DNA of 64,000 bases, taken from Deinandra increscens subsp. villosa. Taxonomy: Eukaryota; Streptophyta; Magnoliopsida; Asterales; Asteraceae. The stretch covers positions 53,232,555-53,296,554 of the forward strand of contig JBCNJP010000025.1 of NCBI GenBank assembly GCA_039602395.1, written 5' to 3'. The notes beneath the pieces were generated by a model. That model saw only the letters and a list, made by a program, of their open reading frames with translations, searched no databases and was not told the origin of the DNA. The position numbers were made by a program, and so were the translations under genes. Of this stretch, positions 12,802 through 23,089 are shown piece after piece (position 1 is the first letter of the stretch; every line of letters starts with the position of its first letter).

Positions 12802-15800
12802 TGTGACAACTGGAATTTTTTTTTAACTTTCCTACCTCAGTCAACTAGTCAGCACACCTCATTCACTACTCTTATTTTCGGGACGAAAATTCCTTCAACT
12901 TGGGGATGATGTGACATCCGCGATTTCCAAGGTTAACCTCCATTAGCAACTTCCGTTAACTCAGTTAGTTCTGTCGTTTAAAGTTTTGGTTGAGTCAGTT
13001 AACTTTCAGTTAGTAACATATGCATTTAAGACCGAGTACGTCCACGACCTTTGGTTGATCACCAAACCCGAGAAACTGTTCATGTTAGTGATTTATTTGT
13101 AGATAAATGTTAACCGCATGAACTATATGTGTTACGTGTTAGTTTATGTGAAAATTATATAATTGTGGAAACTTTACGTGTTATGTACATTTCCTATGTG
13201 ATTTAGTGTCACTATTATTTTAGTTTACTCTCGAGCTCGGGTTTCTTTTATTACGTGATGACCCTTTAACCCGATGCCCAAACCCACTAAACTTGTATTT
13301 AGATTCTTGTAAAAGAAAATCCTTTTTTTTAGTCTTTTGTAATATTTATAAAAACATTTTTGTAAAATGCATTTAAAAAAAAAAGAAGAAAAAAAAGGGA
13401 AAAGAGGAAATGAACAACCTAACCCTAAACCCCCTTCTTCCCTCTCATTCACGTGGCCTACCTCCTTTCTTCCCCTCTCCTTTCTCTCACGGTGGCAGCC
13501 CAAATCAGCCACCATTCTCGCGATTCCGGCGACCCACCACCACTCCTCAGCCGCCCCTCCTCCTGCTACGACAGCCACAGCTCGGTAACAGCTTGGTGGC
13601 TACTTAGAGATCGCGATTTCAGCTCCTCTCACCTCAAGAAACCGTAAGTTTCAAAGCCCTTGACTCCAAGTTGTGAATTTCATGTGTTGCAGTTGTGTTT
13701 TCCATTTGAATGATGCTTGTGAATGTGTGTTGTTGGTAAAACTCGAAATATTGATTGTAAGGGGCTGCCAAGATGTGTATGAGGGCTGATTCTAATTGAT
13801 TCATATGATAAACATGATACATGAGGTGTATGATACTTGTGTTAGGGCTGAAATTGTGTTTGGTAATGTTTCCTTGTTGTTAGCTGCTGATTTCAAGTGA
13901 GAAACGATGCACGATCTGTGATTTTGAGTTATGATATGGTGTAACAGGTATGGGTGTTGATATGGGTCAATTTGGGTGCATTGGATGATTTGAAATGTTG
14001 CAAACTTGGGTTTAAACACAATGAACTTTTTGACAGATTCTGTCATGGTTTTTCAGCCGCCTTTAAACGATCATAACTTTCATTTCACTCATCAAACAAA
14101 GTTGTTTTCAGTTGGAGAAGTTAGGTCTATGTCTTAGCTTCGTTTTGACTATAAATACACCTTGAAATTCATCCGTTTGGTTACCCATTTGACTGATACA
14201 AAACAGCTTTGCAGATCTGTCCAAGTGCAGGTCACAGCACTTGTGCTTGCTGTTTGGCCTGAGTTAAAGTGGCTTTTAGTTGATGAATGCTAAATGAAAC
14301 TTGTTCACTTTGTTATTAAGTTTATGCCTGAAAAGTTTGATGGTTTGAATCCTTGTTATGAGTGAGTTATGCATGAACAAAGTTGAGTTATGCATTCTGT
14401 CCAACAAAACTGACATCAAAATTTTTAGCAACTTGTAAATGTCATAACTTTCTCAATTTTGATCAAACGAGTGTGATTCTTCTTGCATAGTTTAGTTTAG
14501 TCTCTTAGAAAAGTTTTGGCATATGTTACAAGTCTTAGAAACTTTGTTTGAGGCCTAAATCTGCTCGTGCAAGATCAGTGCGCGCAGCAGCAACATTTCT
14601 GACCAGCCATGTTTATGTGGTGTGTTCACCCTTAGGTGATGTCCTTTGTTGAAAACTCAAAACATGAAATGTGTTTATAAGATGTTGGTGTATTTGCTCA
14701 CAAAATTTCATGGCCTGAATCCTATTTTTGACCAAGTTATGAGCCTCCAAAGTTGGTCAAAACAATCTGTGAAAATGCAACACTTAGCTGCCAACTTGTG
14801 CTGTTTTGTACCGGGACCAACCGTTATGATTTAAATTGTCATGTTCCAACTTGTTTATACATGTTACCTCAATTGTGATCAACCATCGGTGTTGTCGGGT
14901 CGTTATGTCGAGTCAAAGTCCAACGTGCTATGTGATGGGTCATAGTCCGAGTCGAGTCTTGATTTTTTTACACAACCTAACACTTAAGACCACAATGATC
15001 TTGTTAGGTCTTCGGTAACCACTTATGCTTTGTCGAGTAAACTGTAGCAGCGCAACCTAAGGTGAGTTTCACTAACCCTTAAAACGTGAATCCGGTTTCG
15101 ATCACAACGCACAAACTTTTCAGAAAAACAAAGCTTACAAACTTCTAGTATTCGGTAAGGAATACTTACTTAAACTCCAAGTATTTTATGGGAAGTACTT
15201 GCAAAGATTTTTGATATTCGGAAAGGAATATCCGTAAACTATTTTTGGGGTCCCGTTTGGATCACAACGAATAACTTAACAAAAAACAACGCTGACAAAC
15301 TTAGGAGTGCTTGGCACCCACTTGATGAACTTGAAGTGTTTTATGGGAAACACTTGTGAAATACTTAAACAACTATTTCTAAAACGAAACTGAAAATGTT
15401 TTCGGGATTCATGAGAACCCAAAGTAAACCGTTTTAATATGGCTAGTGTAGGTTAAAGTCTAACCACATGATATCACATGATTTCTAAGGATTGCCCTGT
15501 TAACTGAAAAAGTCCTCAACTTAATTGTGCCATTAATTGTAAAGCGAGGGGATGTTGGGTAGATCTACTGGAGTTTGACAAACTCCGCCTCGTGACACTG
15601 GAGATGCACGGAGGTACAATATCAGCCTATCTGACCGTGGGCCCGAGAGGACACGGGGGAGGCAAAGCCGCGATGACGTATGTCCGCAAAACAAAATAGA
15701 TGATGGCTATGCCACTACGATACTTATTAGTCAGCTTTGGTACGATACTTCCTTAGTGCATGGAACAACGGATTAGCTACCCGCGATATCGGTTGAGCAC

Positions 15801-16314
15801 TTTAACTATACAAGACTAGTACATACCCGATAACGTAGGTTACGGACAATACTTTTACTAAAACATTTTTGTTATGAATATGAACTGTTAATGATATGCT
15901 TATGAGACCGGGCCACTGCATGACATGCCCACTGTGAACTCACCAACCGTAGGTTGACACTTGTGCGTTTTCTCATTTTGCCAGGTCGCTGAGGAGTATC
16001 AAGAGGTTGGCACGGCGCGTAACTACTTGGCTATTTTTATACTTAAATTGGGAATTTTTACTTAAATGTTTTTAATAAACTCGTGAACGGTTTAGTTCAC
16101 GAACGGGCACGTGTGTATTCGCATTTTTAATTGTTTAACTTTCCGCTGCAAGTTTTATTTACTCTGGTTGACGAATGGCTCCACGTTTTTTTTGGAGTGA
16201 CATTCGCAATTCTTTTACTTAATCCTTTAGTATTTGTAACTATGGTTGTGGTCCTGGTTTGTTCGCACCCCATAACGGTATAAATTCCGTTAGTGGTAAA
16301 TTGGGGGTGTGACA
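12802..16314 (+). repeat. GyA 3' LTR
   Basis: This LTR is 3513 bp and nearly identical to 5433-8946. It contains the same inner purine tract and TGTGACATCC (inner start 12910), again 108 bp from its own start, so the extension was already part of the LTR before insertion. The outer TGATT duplication follows at 16315-16319. Confidence 0.92.
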
Positions 16315-16319
16315 TGATT

Positions 16320-16478
16320 GATTGCATTCACGAGCAAAATATCCGAATTTGGAACATTTGAAACATTTAATCTTTGACTTATCTAATGCAAGTTTTTCAC
16401 CTTGAAGAATAGATGTCTTTCCATGTTTCTTCATAAATCTTCTTCCTCTCTCAACTATCATAGCAAATTGTCAATCCA
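16320..16478 (-). pseudogene. E1 gag fragment with first zinc knuckle
   Basis: This is the continuation of E1 gag on the far side of GyA. On the minus strand it encodes a Gag segment with RGRRFMKKHG, then the first zinc knuckle CFKCSKFGYFAREC. The knuckle has the CX2CX4-X-X4C spacing, but the zinc-binding His is Tyr, so metal binding should be lost. The matching E2 protein (37583-38644) keeps His. The right end at 16479 is the start of a foreign LTR fragment, and the E1 N-terminus is not found in this window. Confidence 0.85.
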
Positions 16479-16620
16479 TGTTAATACATTATGTGGCAAT
16501 GTGCTGGATCAGACAAAGCGTTGAAGGTGTTTAAGAAATATCGGAATCAAGTTTACGACTGAAGGTGTTTACGATCCATAGGAGATTACGATCGTAAACA
16601 GGGTTTACGATCGGAAACTC
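16479..16620 (+). repeat. Truncated copia LTR start at left edge of C1
   Basis: TGTTAATACATTATG followed by TGCTGGATCAGACAAAGC matches the start of the K LTR (minus strand of 54118 downwards). After about 70 bp it enters a cluster of TTTACGA motifs (16548-16612), and then sequence like the gag leader of related elements. TATA box, LTR end and priming site are missing. The simplest reading is a deletion between motif arrays in the LTR and in the leader. Confidence 0.55.
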
Positions 16621-16900
16621 ATTTGCGGCAAAAAGTCTCTTTTTCTCACTTTCACGGAAACGGGCGTAACTTTTGACTCGTTTGGAGTTAGAAGCTCAAA
16701 TTTGAACACGACGTTCGTGACACCGAGCCCCAGAATTGCCCCCGACTAACGTCCAGGGGAGCTCGTTTGGACCCCCAAATTCCACTCCGAAGGCCTCCGT
16801 TTTTCAGTTTTAAGTTTTCGACACTATTCTTTGAATAGTGATTTTGCCGTTTTTGCCGATTTTTCTAAATTTTCAGAAGCTGCATATCTAAAGAAAGAAA
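16621..16900 (+). other. C1 gag leader
   Basis: This is noncoding sequence between the LTR fragment and the C1 gag ATG. It includes the phrase CGTAACTTTTGACTCGTTTGG, related in style to the E5 leader near 59145. No primer binding site is visible. Confidence 0.45.
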
Positions 16901-18540
16901 ATGAGTTCAGTGGTTGAAGAAAATAATTTGGTTGAGAACAAGGATGATTTCGAAGCCGAAGTTGATAATACTAAGATATGCCCCAATCCTACTTGTGCTC
17001 ATATAATTCCTGGACTTAGGCAAATTTGTAAAAGTTATCAGTCGGAATTATTTGAGGTAAAATGTGAAAGAAGCTCATTTAAGGGTAGATGGCAAAAGAA
17101 TGAAGAGAAGGTTAAAGCATAGAAATTTGACATTGAGAAATATCGGAAGCTAGCAACGGAGAAGACTATCTTACATGATCGGGCTAGAATTGAGATATCT
17201 GAGCTAACACAGAAATTAAATGAACTATAACAAAAATTTGATGAGCTGCAGGTCATGTATGATTGCAATCAGGAAAGAAATCAGCGAATGCTAGATGCTG
17301 GAAAGGAATTGTCACATGCTGTTGTGACCGGTCAAGTTGGGAAACACACACCTGGATTTGGGTCAGAAAAGACTGATAAGGCCTTGGCTGCAAACAGAAT
17401 TATTCCTCCACCAGTTCCCAGAGACATTATAGGAATACTTCTTAGTGAGGATCAAGTTGAACGAACCAAATCTGATTATAAAGAAGCTGCTCCTCCTATT
17501 GATAGTGTCTTGGTTGGAACTACACCAATGACTCAAGAAGAAATTGACAATGAGACAAAAATGACTTATGGTGAAGGGAGAGTAAAGGATATATCAGACA
17601 ATGATGCTGAGTGCCAGAAATATGACAGGTGTCACAACTCTAAGTCTGATGAAGCTGGGATAGAGTTGAAACCATACCCTAAAATTGAAACCCCATGCTT
17701 CAAAGTATTTGACGAAGTCAAAAGGGAAAAGGTGATCTTGACGACACGGCCTAAGGGGAAGATCTTTATGACATCTGGATCAATGTTTGACCAAGAACCA
17801 GATGTAGGATATTAACTACCATCCTTCTCCTCCAAGTTCAAGGGAATAACTGATGGCATGATAAGTGAACCTAAAGTTGAGAGGCCAAAGATCACCATCA
17901 AGCATCCAAGTATGAAACAAACAGCTGGAGTGAAGAATGAAAAGCTCAAGGGAGTAGTTGTGTCTCCCATCTCTTCAGTTGGATCATGCAATTGCCGCTG
18001 TAATTGCAAGAATTATGCATCAACATCAGAAAATCCAGAGAGCGCAAAGACGATGAGGACAGGTTCTACTCAGGCTTCCAGGAACCAGCAGAAAGTCAAA
18101 TCTGGAGCTGCAGACAAGGCATCGAAGCAGACACAAGGCAAACCAGCTCCATATCAGCCACCAAAGACGAATGGGTACACGTCTGACTTCTATCTAAAGA
18201 AGCAGACTTGCTTTAATTGTGGCTTCGCTGGTCATATTGCTAGAAACTGTCTTTATCGCCCCTATGAACCCTATTTTCCGAAAAGTCAAAGGGTTTCATC
18301 TCAGGAGTCTGTGAAGTCTAAGCCGATGATGGTGCAGAAACCTAAGGCAATGAAGACTGTTACTCCTAAGGTTAAACCCTCTGATCAACATTGGGGCGCT
18401 GCCAAAGCTGAAAGAAAATCTTTAAATCAAAAGAACAGCTTTCCAAGTTACCAAAATTTCCAAAAACAGGTGAAGAAACAGTTTTCAAAACAACCAAAGT
18501 CTGAAAAACCCAAGGTTACCCCTCCCAAGGTAACTAAAAA
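16901..18540 (+). pseudogene. C1 gag, N-terminal and central part
   Basis: From the ATG at 16901 one reading frame runs to 18540, broken only by three in-frame stops (17120, 17228, 17813). The encoded Gag begins with an acidic region, passes through a charged probable coiled coil (to about 17300), a Pro/Thr-rich linker, and a zinc knuckle CFNCGFAGHIARNC (18209-18250, CX2CX4HX4C intact), followed by a Lys/Pro-rich tail. Gag would package element RNA. The frame is interrupted near 18540 by N1 and resumes at about 22825. The family differs from E1-E5 but shares the copia Gag plan. Confidence 0.85.
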
Positions 18541-18557
18541 TGTTTATCGGGTACATA

Positions 18558-18566
18558 TTTTTTTTT
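18558..18566 (-). other. N1 3' A tail
   Basis: Nine A on the minus strand, preceded by GAAAG, lie about 50 bp beyond the N1 stop codon. A terminal A-run is typical of target-primed retrotransposition. The tail is short. Confidence 0.6.
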
Positions 18567-18610
18567 CTTTCAAATTGACGGTTATTAAACCGAAAGGTAA
18601 CATACATGAC

Positions 18611-21169
18611 CTAAGTCAACACGTAGGGAAGGCGGGCAACAAGCTGCGCCGCCAACCCTTTTTGAATAGCAAACCCTAACCGTATAAAAACAACATTCTT
18701 CAATCTAGAGGTTGCGCTATTCCCGCGCATGACTTTTTGGATCCGGTTCAACATGGCCACCGCCTCTGACTCAACATGGCCAAATGTATCGAAGGCGAAA
18801 GGAACAAACACATGTTGGTTTTCAATGCACGCTTTCTCATGTTTGTTAACCTTTCCAGCCGCTGCCCTAGACACCGCCTGACCCGCTGAGAAAGTGCTGG
18901 CCCTCAGACCCGCAAGAGGGGAAACCCCTGTTAAATCGACACAAGCGTGTTTCCCGTTCTGCCACCCAAAAACAAGTATGTCGGCCGGCCGGAGAGTTGA
19001 ACGCCCATCCAGGGGGTCAGACAGGAAGTTAACAGGAGCTTCCTTCCTCGCCGAAATCCCACCCCGCCTGAAGATGTCAAACAAAACGTCCCGAACCACA
19101 TCATGTCGATATTTAAACCCCGGGAGCTCTTTGCAATTGACGGCATGCTCCCCGAACGAATCCAAACATGCCTTGTTACAGACGGGGCATTTTCCATCCA
19201 CAGGGAACAGGGGAACCATGAGGCGATACTTGAGAATGGCCCGGTATTCGACAGGCGACATGTGCTGCCCCAACCCGTCAATAGGGAGAGCGTGGAGGAA
19301 GTCTTGTGCATGTGGTTGTCGGAGGCATTCCCAAACGGCCTTTTGCCTGACTGTCATCTCAAAAGTTGCTTCCATCTCGAGCGTGGTTTTACCAAAGAGG
19401 GCATTCGCCAAAACGTGTTGGGCTTTTGGTGGGGCGGTGTCCTTATTGGTGAAACCACTCAGATCAAAGCCCGGTAAAATGTCATGAAGACCAGCCAGAG
19501 CATTCTCGTAGTCGGGGCTCATACCACAACTCCCGCATTCCCGTAGAATATGGTCTTGTAGAGTCCAAGTTTGGGCACGCGAAGCCACAAAGGCGTACGA
19601 CGTCGCCTCTACCGTAGAATAAACCCCAAGACACCCATGTCGGGTCGGCAAAGAGGCAAGTCGCCATTGTAGGTCCCCAAAGAAGGGACCCCCGCACACA
19701 ACAATGTCCTCGACGGCCGTCCGCAAATCCTTATCGAAACCAACCGCAGCTGCCATCATATGAGTGGGGGGGCAAGTTCTAAGGCCAAAGAGAAGCCTGG
19801 CGAGCCCCATGCACGAACGAAGCAGGAGGAGTTCGTATTGTGGGTCGTCAAGTGCAGGGAGGAGGCGCATAAGATCAGCAGCATTAGAGGCCCTCCTCGC
19901 AGCCAACCCCTGAATAAACTGGTCATCCCGACTAACAGCCCCCCCAAGGAGCTTCACCCCCTTGGTGGGTCTGCTAATGTCAGCAGGGAAGAGGCCCGGC
20001 CGAACTTTCTCACCATCGCAGGAAGGCCAAAAGAGTTCCGTCTTCCGAATATTAAGGGTTAATCCCAACGACGGCCCCCTCTCGTTGATAATCTCGAGGG
20101 CCTTAGAAACCTCCACAGTATCGCCAATAATCGTTCCATCGTCAAGATACCACGCATGGAGCAGCATATGACATTTGTCACGGATGTGAAGCACAAGCGG
20201 GTGAAGGACGAGGGCAAACAGGAGGGGCCCCAATGGGTCACCCTGTTGAACCCCAGTAGTGGCCCATATATGATCATCCCCCAGGTATAAGCAGGCAGGC
20301 TGCCCGTATAAGAAGTCAACCCAAGGCGAAATGGATGGGCACCTAAGCCTGACCTCACGAAGAAGGGACGACCGATCAACCAGGTTGAAGGCATTGGTGA
20401 AATCGACCGTAAGCATAGCGAGCCCTCCATCATGATGTCGTTCCTCCACGAGGCGGTTAACGCTATGGAGAATAGCTTCAGCGCCACCCGATACCCCAAC
20501 CCCAAATTGGAAATCACCAAGGTATTTGGCTATTTCTTTACAAACCCCCTGCATCGTGACCTTGGAGACCAGCCGCCTCCAGATAGTGCCAACAGCAATA
20601 GGGCGAATCCCATTATCAGGCTTAAGGAGCGGCGTTAGGGGGGCCGAAGCAACAAATTCTGCTAAGTCGACCGGACACCGCCCCGCAAGCCACAAGTTAA
20701 CGACCATGGTAATAGCGTCCAGGAGACCCCTATCAGTGGCAGACCCTTCCCCACACAAGCTGTCCATAAGGTGCTGGGCACGCAATCCATCCCTACCACA
20801 CGACGTCCCTTTGGGGAAGGATTTTATACATTCAAGGACCCGCGCCCCACTCGTGACAAGCGGAGGCTCGGAAAAGGGAGCCGAGGGCATGGACGGCGAC
20901 GGGAGATGCGGGTGCTTGGCTTCTAGAGCACGCGTGGTCTCGTCGTTCTACGGCGCCACCCCAGAAGAAGATAGCACCTTCACGGCCGCAGTGAAATGAC
21001 CGTCAGTGAATTTCCGGATGCAGCGCTTGACGTTGGGCGGCACATGGTCCCCCTTTTCGTCGGAGACAGCGCCGGAAGACCTCTTAGCCACCCCCCCAGG
21101 ATTGTCAAGGATACCCTTAACCAACTGTTCAAAACCACCCTCACGCCCCCAAGTGGCCAAGGAAGTCAT
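18611..21169 (-). pseudogene. N1 reverse transcriptase / restriction-like endonuclease, one nonsense codon
   Basis: One frame runs 21169 to 18611 and is broken only by TAG at 20948-20950; the part below it is an intact 759-residue frame (20890-18611). In that numbering RT motif A is TVDFTNAFN (Asp163), motif B GVQQGDPLGP (214-223) and motif C YLDD (248-251), all catalytic residues present. Downstream is a zinc knuckle with Cys568, Cys571, His582 and Cys586, then RPADILV (Asp637), CVDLT (Asp652) and KVNKHEK (680-686). This order matches the CCHC plus PD-(D/E)XK endonuclease of R2-class non-LTR elements, in which one protein nicks the target and primes cDNA synthesis. No AP-type endonuclease is seen. 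Similar plant proteins are usually labelled only as reverse transcriptase. Confidence 0.85.
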
Positions 21170-21846
21170 GATGGACCTGCACTGCAGGGCCTTCCGGTTC
21201 CCGGAGCGACAATCCTACCGATTCTAAGGTCGGAAAACCTGCAAGGTGCACCGAAGGAGAAGAAGCAGCCTAACCCAGGCGCCAACAGAAACAGGGTGAG
21301 CTGAAGGAGGGCAAATTTAAGGGCCTGGGAGAAGGCTAATCGACAGCTATAGGGGATGCTCTTGATAGTAGAAACGCGGGCCTTAAAGGCCCGGTCGAGT
21401 AGCCCCATATCCAACGGAACCGAACAAGGATCATTAGGCAAATGAGCAGGGCGGGGGGGGGGGGACGGCCTGGGGATCCCCAAAATATGGCAAATGATAC
21501 CATCACCAGAGGCAGTTAGCCGGACAACCTCGTCAGGGTGGTGGCAACCACGACTCAAGGCATTAATTTTCATGCACCGCCCGCACATCCAGCAGCCGCA
21601 GTCTTTTAAGGCGTCCTCCATAGCAGAGAAAGCCCCGGCATTAGATGCCAGCGCGTCACGGATGGTGTCCCGACGCTCATCTGACGAAAGGTGAAAGATC
21701 TTGAGATGCGAGATGAGGCGGGAGATCCCTTTGGAACTAATAACACCATCCGGGCAGCGATGAAAGGAACGTAAGAGGCACTGAACGGAACCCCTAGACG
21801 GCACCGAGGTGGAAGCCATAGAAACACGCGGTTCGAGAAGAAACAC
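21166..21846 (-). pseudogene. N1 N-terminal region, Cys/His-rich
   Basis: This 226-codon frame lies directly upstream of the N1 RT frame and overlaps it by four bases (ATGA at 21169-21166). It has Cys23, Cys31, His47 and His52, which resemble a degenerate C2H2 finger, then a dense cluster Cys83, Cys85, Cys88, Cys91, Cys101, His102, His103. R2-class proteins carry DNA-binding fingers at their N-terminus, so this is probably the N-terminal domain of the same protein, separated by a frameshift somewhere near 21170-21230. A genuine separate ORF1 is the alternative. C-terminally it is hydrophobic (about 165-200), which may be out-of-frame reading. Confidence 0.6.
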
Positions 21847-22070
21847 GAGGAGGAAAAAGTGCTATGAAAGCACCACCGGGAAAACCAACAGCGGGTTGGC
21901 AAATCCCGATTCCCGATCTTCAGACGAAAGGAAAATCACGATTCGAGCTGAAGCGTGAAAAACAAGCAAACCGAGTGCTAAGTGAGCACACTGGGCTAAA
22001 CCAACCAAGGGTTGGCAGCCCCAATCTGCACCAAGGGGTTTTACATATCCAAAGGTTTTACATATCCCAA

Positions 22071-22824
22071 ATGAAAAATTATGTGGCTGTATTAGGATTG
22101 AGATTCGGTTTACGACCCAACAAACGAAAAGTTAAGTGGCTGAAATTAGGATTACGATCGAGATAGGGTTTACGACCCAACAAACGGTTATAATTTGAAA
22201 TCTTATTACGTAAGAGGAGAGAGAAATTTATCTTTTAAATTTCAAAAATAAGGAAATAAACAAGAAACAAAAACTGGTTCCTAAAATAACAAAAGTAAAA
22301 ACATGGGAAAGCAGAAAAGGAAAGCTTGGAACACTGGTGGTTGGGCCGACGAGCAAGGATACCCGTGTTTCCCGGCGTACCACTGTTTCACGGCGTACCA
22401 CCGTTTCCCGGCGTACCAGCAGCTAGCAGCTTCCGGCATACCAGAACCGCCGTACCACCGAATTCAAATTGGTACGGGTAGCCGGCGTACCAGGACCGGC
22501 GTACCACTGCACAGTTGGTACGGCGGCCCGTTGGAGGAAGGGTGGTCCGCCGCCGCAGTCGGAGAACAGAGATAGGTGGGTGGTGATTTGAGAAAACGCA
22601 GGTGGCAGGGGAAGCAGCGGGGTTCGCTGTGGCAGGGTAGCGAAGAAGAAGAGCGGGAGACCGAGGTTGGATGAGGGAGGCCGGCGGCGGGAAAGGATGA
22701 GGCGCCTAGTGGTGGTGGGTTGTCGTGGCCGTAGACGGAGATGAGAGAGGTGGCGGCGGTCAGTGAGGGGGAAGAGAAAGGCGGTGGCAGACGGAGGGAA
22801 GAGAAAGGCGGTGACAGATAATAA
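22071..22824. other. Unassigned segment between N1 and C1 gag
   Basis: No gene is recognised. The left part has GTTTACGACCCAACAAACG twice (about 22109-22127 and 22158-22176). The middle (22365-22525) is a GC-rich array of GGCGTACCA motifs like those in the E5 LTR and leader. The right part (22530-22820) is purine-rich and GC-rich. It could be the N1 5' untranslated region, captured LTR/leader pieces, or both. The open frame on the minus strand (22423-22971) crosses C1 gag and is a shadow. Confidence 0.4.
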
Positions 22825-23089
22825 AAGGTGACTAAAACAAAAGGTGACTAAAACAAAAACTGTTTTGAAAAGTGAATCTAAAATGAAGAAGGTTGAAATA
22901 CCTAAGGTCACAACTCCAAAGGTGACTAAAACAAATGTTAAATCACCTGGAATTTGGAAACCAAAAATCAAGGCAGTTCCATCACAACTTCCTGATTTCT
23001 CAAAGGGGATGTTCTTACAAGAAGTATCCTTTATTGATTCCTCAGGTGTACCCAGAAAAACAATGGCCTGGGTACCAATGGCTAACTAA
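22825..23089 (+). pseudogene. C1 gag C-terminal end
   Basis: The C1 gag frame resumes with KVTKTK repeats like those just before the break at 18540, and ends at the stop at 23087-23089 with SGVPRKTMAWVPMAN. In SIRE-type copia elements a WVP..N phrase marks the Gag to protease transition. Here the following bases read CAGTVKEDYH and then stop, with no DSG protease site, so pol is missing as in the E elements. The segment is short but frame and composition match. Confidence 0.75.

Larger units (their letters stand above)
5433..16314 (+). mobile_element. GyA, long-LTR Ty3-type element without coding capacity
   Basis: This is a complete 10.9-kb LTR element: 5' LTR 5433-8946, tRNA-iMet priming site 8950-8962, interior to 12793, purine tract 12794-12801, 3' LTR 12802-16314, and TGATT duplications outside. 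LTR termini are TGTGACA...TGTGACA. I count roughly 25-30 differences between the LTRs, about 99% identity, so insertion is recent. The interior has no frame above about 85 codons and no gag or pol motif I can recognise. The structure fits a large retrotransposon derivative (LARD) mobilised in trans. Assignment to Ty3 rests on LTR style and on the related solo LTR S2, not on protein. Confidence 0.88.
18541..22070 (-). mobile_element. N1, non-LTR retrotransposon with restriction-like endonuclease
   Basis: This minus-strand element has no LTRs and ends, on the minus strand, with an A-rich tail (T9 on the plus strand, 18558-18566) soon after the stop codon at 18611. It sits within C1 gag. AAGGTAACTAAAA at 18527-18539 and AAGGTGACTAAAA at 22825-22837 may be target copies, but the motif also repeats inside gag and 17 bp separate it from the tail, so the edges are uncertain. 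The DNA is much richer in G+C than its surroundings. The upstream edge is put near 22070 only because composition changes there. Confidence 0.75.

Noticed and set aside
18894..21304. Plus-strand frames of 60-197 codons over N1
   Set aside because: They are antisense shadows of the GC-rich minus-strand RT gene.
22423..22971. 182-codon minus-strand frame
   Set aside because: It spans a GC-rich unassigned segment and antisense of C1 gag, and no family resemblance is seen.
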